From CBDBND01 sp965262665 (GTDB taxonomy: Bacteria; Pseudomonadota; Alphaproteobacteria; Rhodospirillales; Rhodospirillaceae), in contig CBDHFR010000003.1 in assembly GCA_965262665.1 (NCBI GenBank), positions 248,001 through 312,000 of the forward strand: DNA of 64,000 bases, given 5' to 3'. Position numbers and translations under genes: made by a program. The notes beneath the pieces are model-generated. The model made no database searches. It saw only the letters and a program-made list of their open reading frames with translations, and was not told the DNA's origin. This document shows, one piece after another, positions 8,291 through 18,237 of the stretch. Position 1 is the stretch's first letter. Every line of letters starts with the position of its first letter.

Positions 8291-9546
8291 GCGTCTACGG
8301 GCTGGCCGATTGCAATAACTTCTTCGTCTCCTGCGAGCGGGTTTTCCATCCCGCGCTCGAAGGCCGCCCGGCCGTGGTGCTGTCGTCGAACGACGGCTGC
8401 ATCGTCGCGCGCAGTGACGAGGCCAAGGCGCTCGGCGTCAAAATGGCCCAACCGGCATTTCAAGCGAAGGATCTCATCAAGCGGCACCGGATTGCGATGA
8501 TCAGCGGCAACCTCCAGTTCTATACCGATATGAGCAACCGGGTGATGCAGGTGTTGGGGGAACTGGTCCCGGCGGTGGAGCAATACTCGATCGACGAATG
8601 CTTTCTCGATCTCACGGGACTACCGGAGGATCTCACCGCATTCTGCCAGAACCTGAAACAGACCGTGCACCAATGGACCGGGCTGCCGGTCAGCATCGGT
8701 ATCGCCGAGACCAAGACCCTGGCCAAGATCGCCAACCGGCTGGCGAAGACCTCCGTTAAGGCGGACGGCGTTCTCGATCTCACCGGCGCGCGCTGGCGCG
8801 ACCGGGCGCTGGCGTCAACGGCAGTCGGTGATATCTGGGGGATCGGCAGGCAGTACGCCCAAAAACTAAACCGCAACGGCGTCATGACGGCGCTTGATCT
8901 TGCGCGCCGTCCCGATGGCTGGGTCCGCAAGGAGATGGGGGTCGGCGGACTGAAGACGGTCCAGGAATTGCGCGGGGTTGACTGCATCGGCTTCGGCGAC
9001 ATGCCCCAGCCCAAAAAGACGACGATGGTCTCACGGTCCTTCGGCACGGAAGTGCGCGATTACGATGAGTTGGCCAATGCGGTTACCTTATTCGCGACCG
9101 ATGCGGCGAGGTCTATTCGCAGGGCCACCCTTGTCGCCGCCTCGGTGAGCGTGTTCATTGAGACCAATCGTTTCGGCAAAACCCCGCACCATGCTCCCTC
9201 TCACTCGGAGGCGCTGTCGCCCGCGACCAATAACACGAAGCATGTGGTGCCAGCCGCGCTGTCTGCTCTCAAGCACATCTATCGCGAGGGACTGACGTAT
9301 AAGCGGGCCGGCGTGATGCTGCTTGATCTCGTCGAGGCGGGTCAGGCGCAAGTCTCGCTGTTCGACGCACACGATCCAAGAGACGATAATCTGATCGAGG
9401 CGTTCGACGCGATCAACGACCGGCTGGGGCCGGGATCGATCCAGTTCGGCCCCGCGGCGCAAGCCGCAGCCTGGCAGTCGAGCAGCGCCTTCCGCTCGCC
9501 CTGCTACACCACCCGGTGGCAAGACATCCCGAAGGTTAAGACCTGA
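8287..9546 (+). CDS. umuC: Y-family DNA polymerase subunit UmuC
   Basis: This is a translesion polymerase of the DinB/UmuC family, about 419 aa, starting at ATG 8287 inside the end of the umuD-like gene. The palm motifs are clear: LADCNNFFVSCERVF at the N-terminus, SSNDGCIVARSDEAK, and the catalytic SIDECFLDL near residue 100. The little-finger region and a UmuC-type C-terminal tail (RAGVMLLDL) follow, so it looks full length. UmuD'2C extends DNA past lesions during the SOS response in the cytoplasm. Remnants of transposases lie on both sides, which suggests a mobile or horizontally acquired cassette. Confidence 0.92.
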   Translation: MSVYGLADCNNFFVSCERVFHPALEGRPAVVLSSNDGCIVARSDEAKALGVKMAQPAFQAKDLIKRHRIAMISGNLQFYTDMSNRVMQVLGELVPAVEQYSIDECFLDLTGLPEDLTAFCQNLKQTVHQWTGLPVSIGIAETKTLAKIANRLAKTSVKADGVLDLTGARWRDRALASTAVGDIWGIGRQYAQKLNRNGVMTALDLARRPDGWVRKEMGVGGLKTVQELRGVDCIGFGDMPQPKKTTMVSRSFGTEVRDYDELANAVTLFATDAARSIRRATLVAASVSVFIETNRFGKTPHHAPSHSEALSPATNNTKHVVPAALSALKHIYREGLTYKRAGVMLLDLVEAGQAQVSLFDAHDPRDDNLIEAFDAINDRLGPGSIQFGPAAQAAAWQSSSAFRSPCYTTRWQDIPKVKT

Positions 9547-9597
9547 GCATCGACTGGCCGGGCGACCTGACCTCGCGTTCACGGCACCGTCCCGCGC

Positions 9598-10014
9598 GTG
9601 AAGAACGGGCCTGCGCTTGCCGGCTGGAGCGAGCATGGGGCTGAAGCGGTTCGCGATGCCATCGCCCGGACGATCACGACATTGCCAGCGCAGCTTCGCC
9701 GCTCGCTGACCTGGGACCAGGGAGCAGAGATGGCCAGGCATGCGGATCTGCGGATCGCAACCGGCCTTCCCGTCTACTTCTGCGAACCGCACAGCCCTTG
9801 GCAACGCGGAACGAACGAGAACACCAATGGATTGCTTCGACAGTACTTCCCGAAAGGAACCGATCTGAGCGCACACAGTCCGGACGTACTCGCAGTTGTT
9901 GCTGACGCGCTCAATACACGGCCCCGCAAGACCCTCGGATGGAGAACTCCCGCCGAAGCTCTGGACCAGTGCTTGCAGGCCAGTCAAACTGAACGTGTTG
10001 CGACGACCGGTTGA
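9598..10014 (+). pseudogene. IS30-family transposase, 3' fragment
   Basis: The frame encodes the C-terminal third of an IS30 transposase: RSLTWDQGAEMARH with the second catalytic Asp, VYFCEPHSPWQRGTNENTNG with the catalytic Glu, LLRQYFPKGTDL, and NTRPRKTLGWRTPAEAL. The helix-turn-helix and first catalytic Asp are missing. It begins about 50 bases behind the umuC stop codon, so a deletion removed the front of the element. Confidence 0.85.
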
Positions 10015-10417
10015 ACCCGCCAGGTTTTCGCAAGATACAGGTATTGGACGTATAGAAGCGAAAGGCTGTCACGCCTTGATGCCTCCCGCGTAAGCTTAAA
10101 AAAGTGAGACACGGAGATGCATAGGTACTTCGATCAGAAACCGAACGAAATCCGAGACCCCCCTACCTTCGTCAATAGCGCGGGTCCCATTCCAATCAAT
10201 GCAAACCATCATGCCAAGCGCCTGATAACTCAACTCATCGCGCATTTTGCCTGAGACGTGGTCAATCACGGGCATCGACTAGCAATAAGCACTCTATACG
10301 GTCGGTGGCCTCGTGGATTTCGCCTTAACCACCTTGCTTGGGCCGTTAGGCGTCACGCTGAGCGCAATCCGCGCCGATTGGAGCACTACGGCTGGCTGAA
10401 CTACGAAGAGATACAAA

Positions 10418-10570
10418 CACTTTAACCACCGCTACCATGAGAGCAGCGGCAACGTCACCCCCGCTGACGCCTCCTTCGGGCGAGACACCGCAATCATCGA
10501 AAGGAGACAAAAAACCAAAAAACTCACCAGCCAAAACCGCCGCTTGAACCATCAATGGCAGGTGGCTTAA
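10418..10570 (+). pseudogene. IS3-family transposase (integrase) C-terminal fragment
   Basis: A short frame reads NHRYHESSGNVTPAD, SFGRD, IIERRQKTKKLT and QNRRL before a TAA at 10568. This matches the extreme C-terminus of IS3-type OrfB proteins, which run YHESL-N-TPADVYFGR and IKRKT. Nothing upstream can be joined to it, so it is a remnant of about 50 codons. Confidence 0.65.
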
Positions 10571-11476
10571 CTGCCAACCTAGATGAGCTAAATCCTCCGT
10601 TGGAATACACACTCATTTGTCCCAAATGTCTTGACGACGGACAGGCTGGTAATTCCCTCATCTAGCGCGCGGGGTATTGCCTCAACCGGGCTTAGAGGCC
10701 CTCCTGTATCATTCCCTTATTGCCAAACCGTGGTGCCGCGCGCGCGGGGCAAAAAAAGATTGGTGTCGTCATGCATGGGTCCCTCGTGGCGCGCGCCGGC
10801 CCGATCGGACACCCCCCTCGGGGGGCCGAGGCCGGGCGGGTCCCATTTTGATCGTTTCGATGCCGCGGCAATATCCATTTGGGTGGCACGAGGACCGATC
10901 TAAATGCGTGATAATTCACCTTAACGCGAATTCACCTTAACGCGCATTTGGCCCGGTGTAGTCGCCCTCACGGGGCGGCGGTCCTCTCTATTACGCCCCA
11001 AAGCGTGATTAGGTTCGGAGATTTTACCTGGGCAATCCTTTCAAGCCGCCCGGCGTCCGCGTCGGGTACTACTTGGAGAGGCTTGGGCCGCCAAATCTGT
11101 TAGGCTCACGTCATCGGTCGGCAATCCAGGCTTCGCCGTCCATTTGCTTCGTATTCGACTTGGTGGATCCCATCTGCAGGCGCTTCATGGTGCCGTTCGG
11201 TGCGTTCGTTGTCGGGACCGAAGGCAAAATTGAACGCCCACGAGCGGTCAAAACTATTCCCAGGCCATCCCGTCAAATCTCGCAAAAACCCGGTCCCGTT
11301 TGTGAGCGGAATTGGGAGTATGGATTTAGTAAAGTATAAAAAACATATTATTCCAATAACTTAATAAGACGTTCTCGCGGACCCGGAAGCCGCTCTCAAG
11401 GCGCAGTTCCGGGACAATCCGCCGCGCGACACCAACGCGGTGCGGGATGCCATCTTCCGAAAGTTTGCTGTGAGAT
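10571..11476. other. Gene-poor stretch between remnants
   Basis: No frame here looks coding. It holds a GC-rich inverted repeat near 10810-10830 (CCCCCC-TC-GGGGGG), the tandem 16-mer at 10913, and an AT-rich segment at 11325-11365. The part 11380-11470 can be read as a short protein-like phrase (DPEAALKAQFRDNPPR) but joins no recognisable gene. The 400 bases at 10015-10417 are likewise without a gene I can support. Confidence 0.5.
10913..10944. repeat. Tandem 16-bp direct repeat
   Basis: AATTCACCTTAACGCG occurs twice head to tail without mismatch. The pair is framed by AAATGCG on the left and CGCATTT on the right, an outer inverted repeat. Function unknown; it could be a protein-binding iteron or replication slippage. 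Confidence 0.6.
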
Positions 11477-11671
11477 ACCCTGCATGGCGCGAAGTTTCTC
11501 GGGCGGGAAGATGAACTCGGCACCATTGCCGTCGGCAAACGCGCCGACTTGGTGATGCTGGACGCGGATCCAACGATCGACATCCGTAACGCTCAGGCCG
11601 TGGTGTCAGTTATCAAAGATGGTGCTCTTGTCGATCGCAGCACTTTGAATTTGCCCGGCAACCGGATGTGA
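11477..11671 (+). pseudogene. Amidohydrolase C-terminal fragment
   Basis: The frame reads TLHGAKFLGREDELGTIAVG, then KRADLVMLDADPTIDIRNA and AVVSVIKDGALVD before TGA at 11669. This is the typical end of metal-dependent amidohydrolases of the imidazolonepropionase/enamidase type. An in-frame TGA lies just upstream of its first residues, and none of the metal-binding barrel is present, so it is a remnant. Confidence 0.75.
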
Positions 11672-11752
11672 CCCTGCACAATTGAACGAAAAACACGTCA
11701 CAAGCTCGCTTTAGCGCTGGGGTGCGCCCCATCCCTGCACTAAGCTCCGGCG

Positions 11753-12553
<801 letters not shown>

Positions 12554-12806
12554 GTCGCTCACTCGGAGTCTGGGTGACCTGCTATGGCCCGAGTGACGAT
12601 CATTTGCTGAGCGAATCCGATAGCCTTCTTCCAATTCTCCTGTTCCAGCGTGTCGAACGTCTCGCGGTCGAACAGGGCAAAGTACGGTGAAAATTCCCGA
12701 TGCCGTTTTACTAGTTTGTACAGACGCTCAAACTGGGATCGCATTTCAACCTCACGATCGACTTCGCGTTTCAATCCCTCAATCTGTAAACTAAGGCCGA
12801 CGATTA

Positions 12807-13972
12807 ATACCAGCGGTCGTTGAGATTGATTCTCTTTTAGGGATTCTCCACGGCGCAATGATGTGATTCATAGAAAGCTGGCTTTAAATGGAGGATTTGA
12901 TGTCGGCGAAGATCCCGTTGCGAACGGACTATGACGCGGTCCAAGCGCGGGCCTTGACGCGCAAAGCGACAGATCCCAATCAGGTGCGCCGCCTTCTGGC
13001 GATTGCGGCGGTTTATGATGGCATGAACCGTAGGGATGCGGCGGCGGTTGGCGGCATGGACCGCCAGAGCCTGCGCGACTGGGTGTACCGGTTCAATCAG
13101 GCAGGCCCCGAGGGCCTGCACGACCACAAATCTCCCGGCGCGGTTCCGCAGCTGACGGCGGTGGAGAGGGTGGCGTTGGCGGAGATCGTCGAGGCGGGGC
13201 CGGACAGCGACGGCGTCGTGCGCTGGCGCCGGCTCGACCTCAAGGAGGTTATCCGGGACCGCTTCGGGGTGGAGTATCACGAGCGCTCGGTCTCGCGCCT
13301 GCTGCACGATCTCGGCTTCTCGCACATGAGCGCCCGGGTGCGCCATCCGGGCCAAGATGCGGCAATGCTGGAGACGTTTAAAGAAACTTCCCCCGGGCGC
13401 TCGCCGCGGCGGTAGCCCACCTGCCGCCCGCAACGCCGGTCGAGCTGTGGTGGCAAGACGAGATGCGCCTTGGCCAGAAGAACGGCATCGTCCGGCAGTG
13501 GGCGCGCACCGGCAGCCGTCCGCGTCAGCCCAAGGACCAGCGCTACCAGAGCGCCTATCTGTTCGGCGCCGTCTGCCCGGCGCGCGGTACCGGTGCGGCC
13601 GTGGCGATGCCGTTCGCCGGCACCCATGCCATGCCGGCCCATCTCGAAGAGATTAGCCGCACCGTCGCCGACGGCTCACACGCCGTCCTCCTCATGGACC
13701 GCGCCGGCTGGCACACCACCACCGAATTGGAGTTCCCCGACAACATCACGCCGCTGTTCCTGCCGCCCAGATCGCCGGAGCCGAACCCGGCCGAAAACAT
13801 CTGGCAGTACCTGCGCCAGACCTACCTGTCGCACCGCGTCTTCGACAGTTACGAAGACATCGTCGATGCGGCATGCCACGCCTGGAACAAGCTCATCGAC
13901 AAGCCCTCGAAAATCATGTCGATTGGTATGCGCAAATGGGCACACGAAGGTCAAATTCAATGACCGTTGGTA
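12807..13972 (+). mobile_element. IS630-family insertion sequence, copy 1
   Basis: The ends are inverted repeats: ATACCAGCGGTCGTTGA on the left and, reading inward from the right, TACCAACGGTCATTGA. The left flank has TA at 12805-12806 and the right flank TA at 13973-13974, the duplication expected for this family. Length is about 1166 bp. It lies within the dioxygenase gene in opposite orientation. A second, shortened copy is at 28204-28972. Confidence 0.88.
12900..13963 (+). CDS. IS630-family transposase in two frames
   Basis: The first frame (ATG 12900 behind GGAGG, to 13415) encodes the helix-turn-helix half (VRRLLAIAAVYDGMNRRDAA, SLRDWVYRFNQAG). The second frame (to 13963) encodes the DDE half: LWWQDEMRLGQKNG with the first Asp, VLLMDRAGWHTT with the second, and PRSPEPNPAENIWQYLR with the Glu. 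They join if the ribosome slips back one base at TTTAAAG (13377-13383), giving ETFKRNFPRALAAAV across the joint. IS630 elements often use such programmed -1 shifts, but the heptamer is not in the ideal phase. Alternatively this copy carries a one-base lesion. All catalytic residues are present. Confidence 0.8.
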
Positions 13973-14809
13973 TAACCCATCTTCTCTCAAAATTGTCGGC
14001 GCCTCTGCCAGGAGCGCTTCAACTTCCGGATCATCGCTAGTGGCAACTAAGAAATGATTTTTACGGCTTGCTTTTAGGTTTTGAGTATACGCTTTGATGT
14101 AAAGGTCAACTTCCTGACTGTGAGTGCCATAATCGAAAAATACGGCGTTGCGGGGTCCTGGCGGTGGAATGAATTGTGATGGATCCTGCTTCGTTAATTT
14201 TGCCTCATCACGTGGATGCAAACATCGCCTGGGGTCGCTTTTCAGTCGCTTAGCTCCAGCGCCATGCACGAGGTTTAAATTCCAGATGACCAAGTCGCCA
14301 GGTTGGGCCGGCACGCAATCGATAAAATTCTCAGGATTAGCTTCAGGCTGAGATGAAGGCGGAATCCTAATTGTACTGAAAGTATCTGGCGCTGAAGGAT
14401 CGAAGTCAGTTGTCCACAGGTGTGAACCAGGGACAACTCTCAATCCACCGCTGCTGTTTTTATAGTCCTGAAGATAAATGGCAAAACGATAGGCAGGAAA
14501 AGGCGCGCTGCGGTCTGGTTGTTGGTATAGGTGATATGGCCCTCCAAAAGCATCTGAATGCATTGTGACGTAGGGTGATTGGGTAAGAGCTCCGATCTCC
14601 TGCTCATAGTTGATCGAACCGTTTAAGTAGTAAACAAGGTCTTTACCTAAAAGGGCTTGCGCAACGTGACGCACGCCCGAGTGCACTAAAATCCAGCGCA
14701 GTGATGGACAACTTAACAGATCAGGAATGACCGGCTTAAAATTTCGTGATTATCCCATTGACCAATGTAACTCATTATGCTACTCTCTTCTTATCAAATG
14801 GAGAGAACG

Positions 14810-15673
14810 ATGCTCAAAGTTAAGAATGTCCAAGACTTTTTCAGACAATTCCCGGACGATGATGCTTGCCTGAACTACCTGATGAAGAAGCATTACGGCG
14901 AAACTCTGGACTGCCCGAAGTGTGGCAAACACGGTAAATTTCATCGCGTAACAGGACAGCCAGCGTATGAGTGTGCATGGTGCGGACTTCATATTCACCC
15001 AATGGCGAACACGATTTTCCACCGTTCCCACACGTCCCTGCAAAAGTGGTTCTACGCGATCTACATGTTCACCACGACGCGGCACGGTGTAGCCGCTAAG
15101 GAGTTGCAGCGCCAGTTGAGCGTGACCTACAAGACGGCTTGGCGCATGGCCCACCAAATCCGCAAACTTATGGCCGATGCGGACGGCGGGCGGCCTTTGG
15201 GTGGCTCTGTCGAAGCCGATGAAACCTATGTTGGCGGCAAGAAAAAAGGCGGGAAGCGCGGGCGCGGCGCTCCTGGCAAAACTATTGTGTTCGGTATGCT
15301 GGAACGGGACGGCGATATTATGACCAAGGTAGTCCCTAACGTTCGTAAAAAGACCCTCCAACCGATTATTAAAGAGAACGTCAAGAAAGGAAGCACGGTC
15401 CATACGGATGAACTGAAATCCTACAATGGGCTCAAGAAGGCCGGTTTTAAGCATGAAACGGTCAACCACGGTGCTGGCGAGTATGTTGATGGCGATTGCC
15501 ATGTTAACGGGGTCGAAGGTTTTTGGGCGCGGTTGAAGCTTTCGATTCGTGGGACGCACGTCCACGTTTCGAAGAAGCACCTTGAGAAGTACGTGAAGGA
15601 GTTTGAGTATCGCTACAATCGGCGGAACCGCCCTGAACTGATGTTCGGTCATCTTCTCTCGAACGTGAAATGA
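14810..15673 (+). CDS. IS1595-family transposase
   Basis: The protein is about 287 aa from ATG 14810, chosen because GGAGAG stands just ahead of it. An N-terminal zinc ribbon is visible (CPKCGKHG and CAWCG, near residues 32-60). The catalytic core follows: EADETYVGG with the first Asp, VHTDELKSYNG with the second, and HVNGVEGFWARLK with the final acidic position. The length and motif spacing are normal for the ISXO2/IS1595 family. It appears intact and is probably active. Confidence 0.93.
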   Translation: MLKVKNVQDFFRQFPDDDACLNYLMKKHYGETLDCPKCGKHGKFHRVTGQPAYECAWCGLHIHPMANTIFHRSHTSLQKWFYAIYMFTTTRHGVAAKELQRQLSVTYKTAWRMAHQIRKLMADADGGRPLGGSVEADETYVGGKKKGGKRGRGAPGKTIVFGMLERDGDIMTKVVPNVRKKTLQPIIKENVKKGSTVHTDELKSYNGLKKAGFKHETVNHGAGEYVDGDCHVNGVEGFWARLKLSIRGTHVHVSKKHLEKYVKEFEYRYNRRNRPELMFGHLLSNVK

Positions 15674-15791
15674 TGTGGTTGAGTACGGACCAGAAAGGCA
15701 GAACACACTTGCTTGGGTGCTCTTTGGCGAACCGGTCGAGCTTCCCGCTATTGCGGGCCTCCTCAAGCGATAGGTATTTGCCTTGTGACAT
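15674..15791 (-). CDS. Small passenger ORF of the IS1595 element
   Basis: The frame starts with ATG 15791 and reads MSQGKYLSLEEARNSGKLDR, FAKEHPSK. It looks like a genuine small protein at its N-terminus, but its reading frame then runs antisense into the transposase 3' end (to 15504), where the sequence no longer looks selected. It may be truncated. It follows the membrane-protein gene by one base. Function unknown. Confidence 0.4.
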
Positions 15792-15792
15792 A

Positions 15793-16296
15793 CTAGCTCA
15801 CCTTGGTCTTATTATCTAATCCATCTTTAATCTTCTTAATGCCTTTTCTGTACCCATAGAGTTTAATTAACTCTGAGAACCGCGCAGCACGATGGCTCGT
15901 GAAGCTTGGGTTAAATGGTTTAGGGAAAAATCTCTGGTATTTCTCAACGATAATACGCCATCTATAAATCTCAGCTGGGTCGTCAACATTTTTTCGCCTG
16001 ATCGAACGCTCATTATAGTCGATAGATTTTCTCAGTGATTCCATATCAGAAATAATTTCATATCCTTTTCCCTTCTCCCATCTATTAACTCTATTGCGGA
16101 TTGCCACACACCAGAAAAACAAAGAATAAATTGCCAGTGTGGCCGCTATGTGTGGCAGGAACGCGCCGATTAGAGGTTGGATCTCGGTTATCATCTTTTT
16201 TAGGCCCGTGATGCCCAAGAAAACATCACCTGCCACAAGGGTGAACAAAATAACCACGAGATTATGGACAATACCAACTGAGAAATGTCTCTCCAT
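15793..16296 (-). CDS. Membrane protein carried as IS1595 cargo
   Basis: The 167-aa protein has two hydrophobic segments, about residues 8-30 (VGIVHNLVVILFTLVAG) and 41-66 (AFLPHIAATLAIYSLFFWC). A long basic, helical cytoplasmic domain follows (RSIRRKNVDDPAEIYRW, KGIKKIKDGLDNKTK). It lies wholly within the perfect terminal repeats, so it moves with the element. I do not recognise the family. Its low GC content compared with the host genes agrees with a foreign origin. Confidence 0.7.
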   Translation of the reverse strand: MERHFSVGIVHNLVVILFTLVAGDVFLGITGLKKMITEIQPLIGAFLPHIAATLAIYSLFFWCVAIRNRVNRWEKGKGYEIISDMESLRKSIDYNERSIRRKNVDDPAEIYRWRIIVEKYQRFFPKPFNPSFTSHRAARFSELIKLYGYRKGIKKIKDGLDNKTKVS

Positions 16297-16555
16297 CCCC
16301 AGAACATGTCATGCACCACTACATTGGTCAATGGGATAATCACGTAAAATTTTGGTCCGTTTCCGAAAGACCAGTTTGAATGCGCTCCAACTCGCTAGCG
16401 TTGAAAAACCGCTTAATCAAACATATTCCGTCACGATTACATGTCTCTACAATCGCATCAGGGTTTATCGAGTCAATCGTGTATGACCATTTCATCGGTC
16501 TTGATCACAACTCATTGAATGTCCAAATTCATACCATAATGATGCATAGTTACTT

Positions 16556-17521
16556 TCAATTCTTGCGAGCGCGAGGATGAGCATCATCGTAGACCGTGCG
16601 CAGTTTGGCTTCGTCCACGGCCGTGTAGCGCTGTGTTGTCGACAACGATGCATGGCCGAGCAGTTCCTGTATGGTGCGCAAATCGCCGCCTTCGGCCAGC
16701 AAGTGAGTGGCAAAGCTGTGACGTAGCGCGTGAGGCGTGGCGCTATCACCAAGGCCTAGGAGCGCGCGTACTTTGCGCACCTGACGCTGAACCACACCAG
16801 CATTCAACCGCGCGCCGCGTTTACCGACAAACAACGGATCATCGGCGGTCAGTCCGTACGGACATGCTTCCTGGTAAACGCGAATGGCGTCCAAGACGAT
16901 GGGCAGTACCGGCACAATACGTTCCTTGTTGCCCTTGCCGAGAACTCTGAGCGTTCCGTCCGCATTTTTATCCGCGCCGATATCGCTCCCGTTGAGTGCC
17001 AAGGCTTCGCCGATGCGTAAACCACAGCCGTACAACAGCAACATGATCGCCATGTCCCGTTTGGCCAACCACGGCTCGTCCTGCAATTCAGCGGCGGTCT
17101 TGACCGCGGCCAACGCATCGTCCGGCGTCAACGCCTTGGGGATACTGTGTGGTATTTTCGGTGTGCGCACCGCGTCAATGGCCGGATTATGAACTTTGCT
17201 GGTGCGGTCAAGAAAACGGAAGAAGTTGCGTACCGTGCTCATGGATCGCGCGACCGAGCTTTTCGCCAGCCCTTCGGCGGCCCGCCGGGCAAGAAAACTT
17301 CTGAAATCCGCCGGCCCCAAAGTTTGCAGATCATGCAGAGCAGGTTCGCCGCCGAGGTGATCGGTGAGGAACGAGAGAAAGGTGGAAAGGTCTCGGCCAT
17401 ACGCATCGGCGGTGTTGTCGGACGCGCGGCGTTCGCTTTTGAGCCAACGGGTCCAATCGGCAATGGCGTCGAGCACGTCTTGCCCGGCGGAATAGTGGAT
17501 CAGTCTTGCTCCGGCCACCAT
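16556..17521 (-). CDS. xerC: Site-specific tyrosine recombinase XerC
   Basis: The protein is about 321 aa. The N-terminal SAM-like core-binding domain (SDNTADAYGRDLSTFLSFL) is followed by the catalytic domain with Arg in CGLRIGEALAL, His-x-x-Arg in PHALRHSFATHLL, LGHASLSTTQRY with His and the nucleophilic Tyr. XerC with XerD resolves chromosome dimers at dif. The gene overlaps the end of the DUF484 gene by 22 bases, a common alphaproteobacterial pairing, so they are co-transcribed. Confidence 0.93.
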   Translation of the reverse strand: MVAGARLIHYSAGQDVLDAIADWTRWLKSERRASDNTADAYGRDLSTFLSFLTDHLGGEPALHDLQTLGPADFRSFLARRAAEGLAKSSVARSMSTVRNFFRFLDRTSKVHNPAIDAVRTPKIPHSIPKALTPDDALAAVKTAAELQDEPWLAKRDMAIMLLLYGCGLRIGEALALNGSDIGADKNADGTLRVLGKGNKERIVPVLPIVLDAIRVYQEACPYGLTADDPLFVGKRGARLNAGVVQRQVRKVRALLGLGDSATPHALRHSFATHLLAEGGDLRTIQELLGHASLSTTQRYTAVDEAKLRTVYDDAHPRARKN

Positions 17522-18216
17522 CGCGCCACCGCGTAGCGCACGACTTCAGCGAGGAAGCCGAGCAGCTCCGTGCCTTGATCTTCGGAAAAATAGCCTTCGT
17601 CCCGGCTGCCCACGGCAAACAATCCCACAGGCATAGCTCCACGCAGCTCCAACCGCACCAGCGCATCGGAGACCACAAGGCCTTCCGCTGCACCGTAGAG
17701 CGCGGTCCCGCCATCAGCTTTTGTCCGCAGCCGGTTGCCCTCACTGGACCCGAGAAGCATGTCCACCGTGCCCGGTGTGAGCGGCCGCAAAGCGGCATCT
17801 GCACCCGGCGGCAACACGCCGGTCTTGGGATTCACTTCAATACCGACGGCCGCCGCGTCCACGCCCAGGAACAATGGAATATCTTCAGACAAAAGCCGGC
17901 CGAGGGCCGGAAAATCTTCCGCTTCTAGAACAGCCAACGCGCAATCGTGCGTTTTCTCCAGGATCGACATATTGGACCGGGTGGTCGTCACTAGATGTTC
18001 GCTGGAGGCTTTGAGTTCATCCACCTGGCGCCGGAGCCGCTGAACCACGAACCGTTGCATGTCGACCACGGTTTCGGAATCGAAACGCCGGTCCGGTGCG
18101 ATCTCCGACAACAGCTTCGGATTATTCAGCAGCAGTTTCGGATGAGCCTTGAGGAAGGCCAAGACCTGCTCTTCGGTTACTTCAATCGTGCCATCATCGG
18201 TGGTTTGGTCAGTCAT
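17500..18216 (-). CDS. DUF484 family protein
   Basis: The protein is about 238 aa. It begins with the DUF484 signature VLAFLKAHPKLLLNNPKLL, followed by a helix (VVDMQRFVVQRLRRQVDEL) and a GAF-like domain to the C-terminus (GLVVSDALVRLEL, VGLFAVGSRDEGYFSEDQG). The biochemical role is not established; the gene is regularly found next to xerC, as here, which suggests a link with recombination or chromosome segregation. Confidence 0.88.
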   Translation of the reverse strand: MTDQTTDDGTIEVTEEQVLAFLKAHPKLLLNNPKLLSEIAPDRRFDSETVVDMQRFVVQRLRRQVDELKASSEHLVTTTRSNMSILEKTHDCALAVLEAEDFPALGRLLSEDIPLFLGVDAAAVGIEVNPKTGVLPPGADAALRPLTPGTVDMLLGSSEGNRLRTKADGGTALYGAAEGLVVSDALVRLELRGAMPVGLFAVGSRDEGYFSEDQGTELLGFLAEVVRYAVARWWPEQD

Positions 18217-18237
18217 CTGACGTGTGATCCGGTTCCG

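Larger units (their letters stand above)
14745..16344 (+). mobile_element. IS1595-family insertion sequence with passenger genes
   Basis: The 1600-bp element has perfect 25-bp terminal inverted repeats beginning CGTGATTATCCCATTGACCA at 14745 and, in reverse complement, at 16344. It is flanked by the 8-bp duplication TAAAATTT (14737-14744 and 16345-16352); 8 bp is the known IS1595 target length. It carries a transposase and, on the other strand, a small ORF and a membrane-protein gene. Perfect repeats and target copies point to a recent jump into the dioxygenase gene. Confidence 0.93.
12559..16495 (-). pseudogene. Phytanoyl-CoA dioxygenase (PhyH) family gene interrupted by two insertion sequences
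   Basis: Three minus-strand segments encode one protein. Segment 1 (16495-16345) starts with ATG and reads DGICLIKRFFNASELERI. Segment 2 (14736-13975) continues with PVIPDLLSCPSLRW and carries HSDAFGG (Fe-binding HxD), SSGGLRVVPGSH, and PGDLVIWNLNLVHGAG with the distal His. Segment 3 (12806-12559) adds a charged helical tail (LKREVDREVEMRSQFERLYK). Deleting the IS1595 element plus one 8-bp target copy and the IS630 element plus one TA copy gives exactly 1161 bases, 387 codons with the stop, without any frame change. PhyH enzymes are Fe(II)/2-oxoglutarate dioxygenases; the substrate here is unknown. The gene cannot make full-length protein now. The clean frame implies recent insertions. Confidence 0.85.

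Noticed and set aside
11073..11339. 88-aa rightward ORF in the gene-poor stretch
   Set aside because: No motif or good ribosome site, with low-complexity composition typical of chance frames.
12559..12858. Apparent independent 99-aa gene beginning MRRGESLKENQ
   Set aside because: Its first part lies in the IS630 end and its remainder is the C-terminus of the interrupted dioxygenase gene in frame.
13676..14686. Single 336-aa minus-strand gene
   Set aside because: The last third runs antisense through the IS630 transposase; only the upstream part is dioxygenase sequence.
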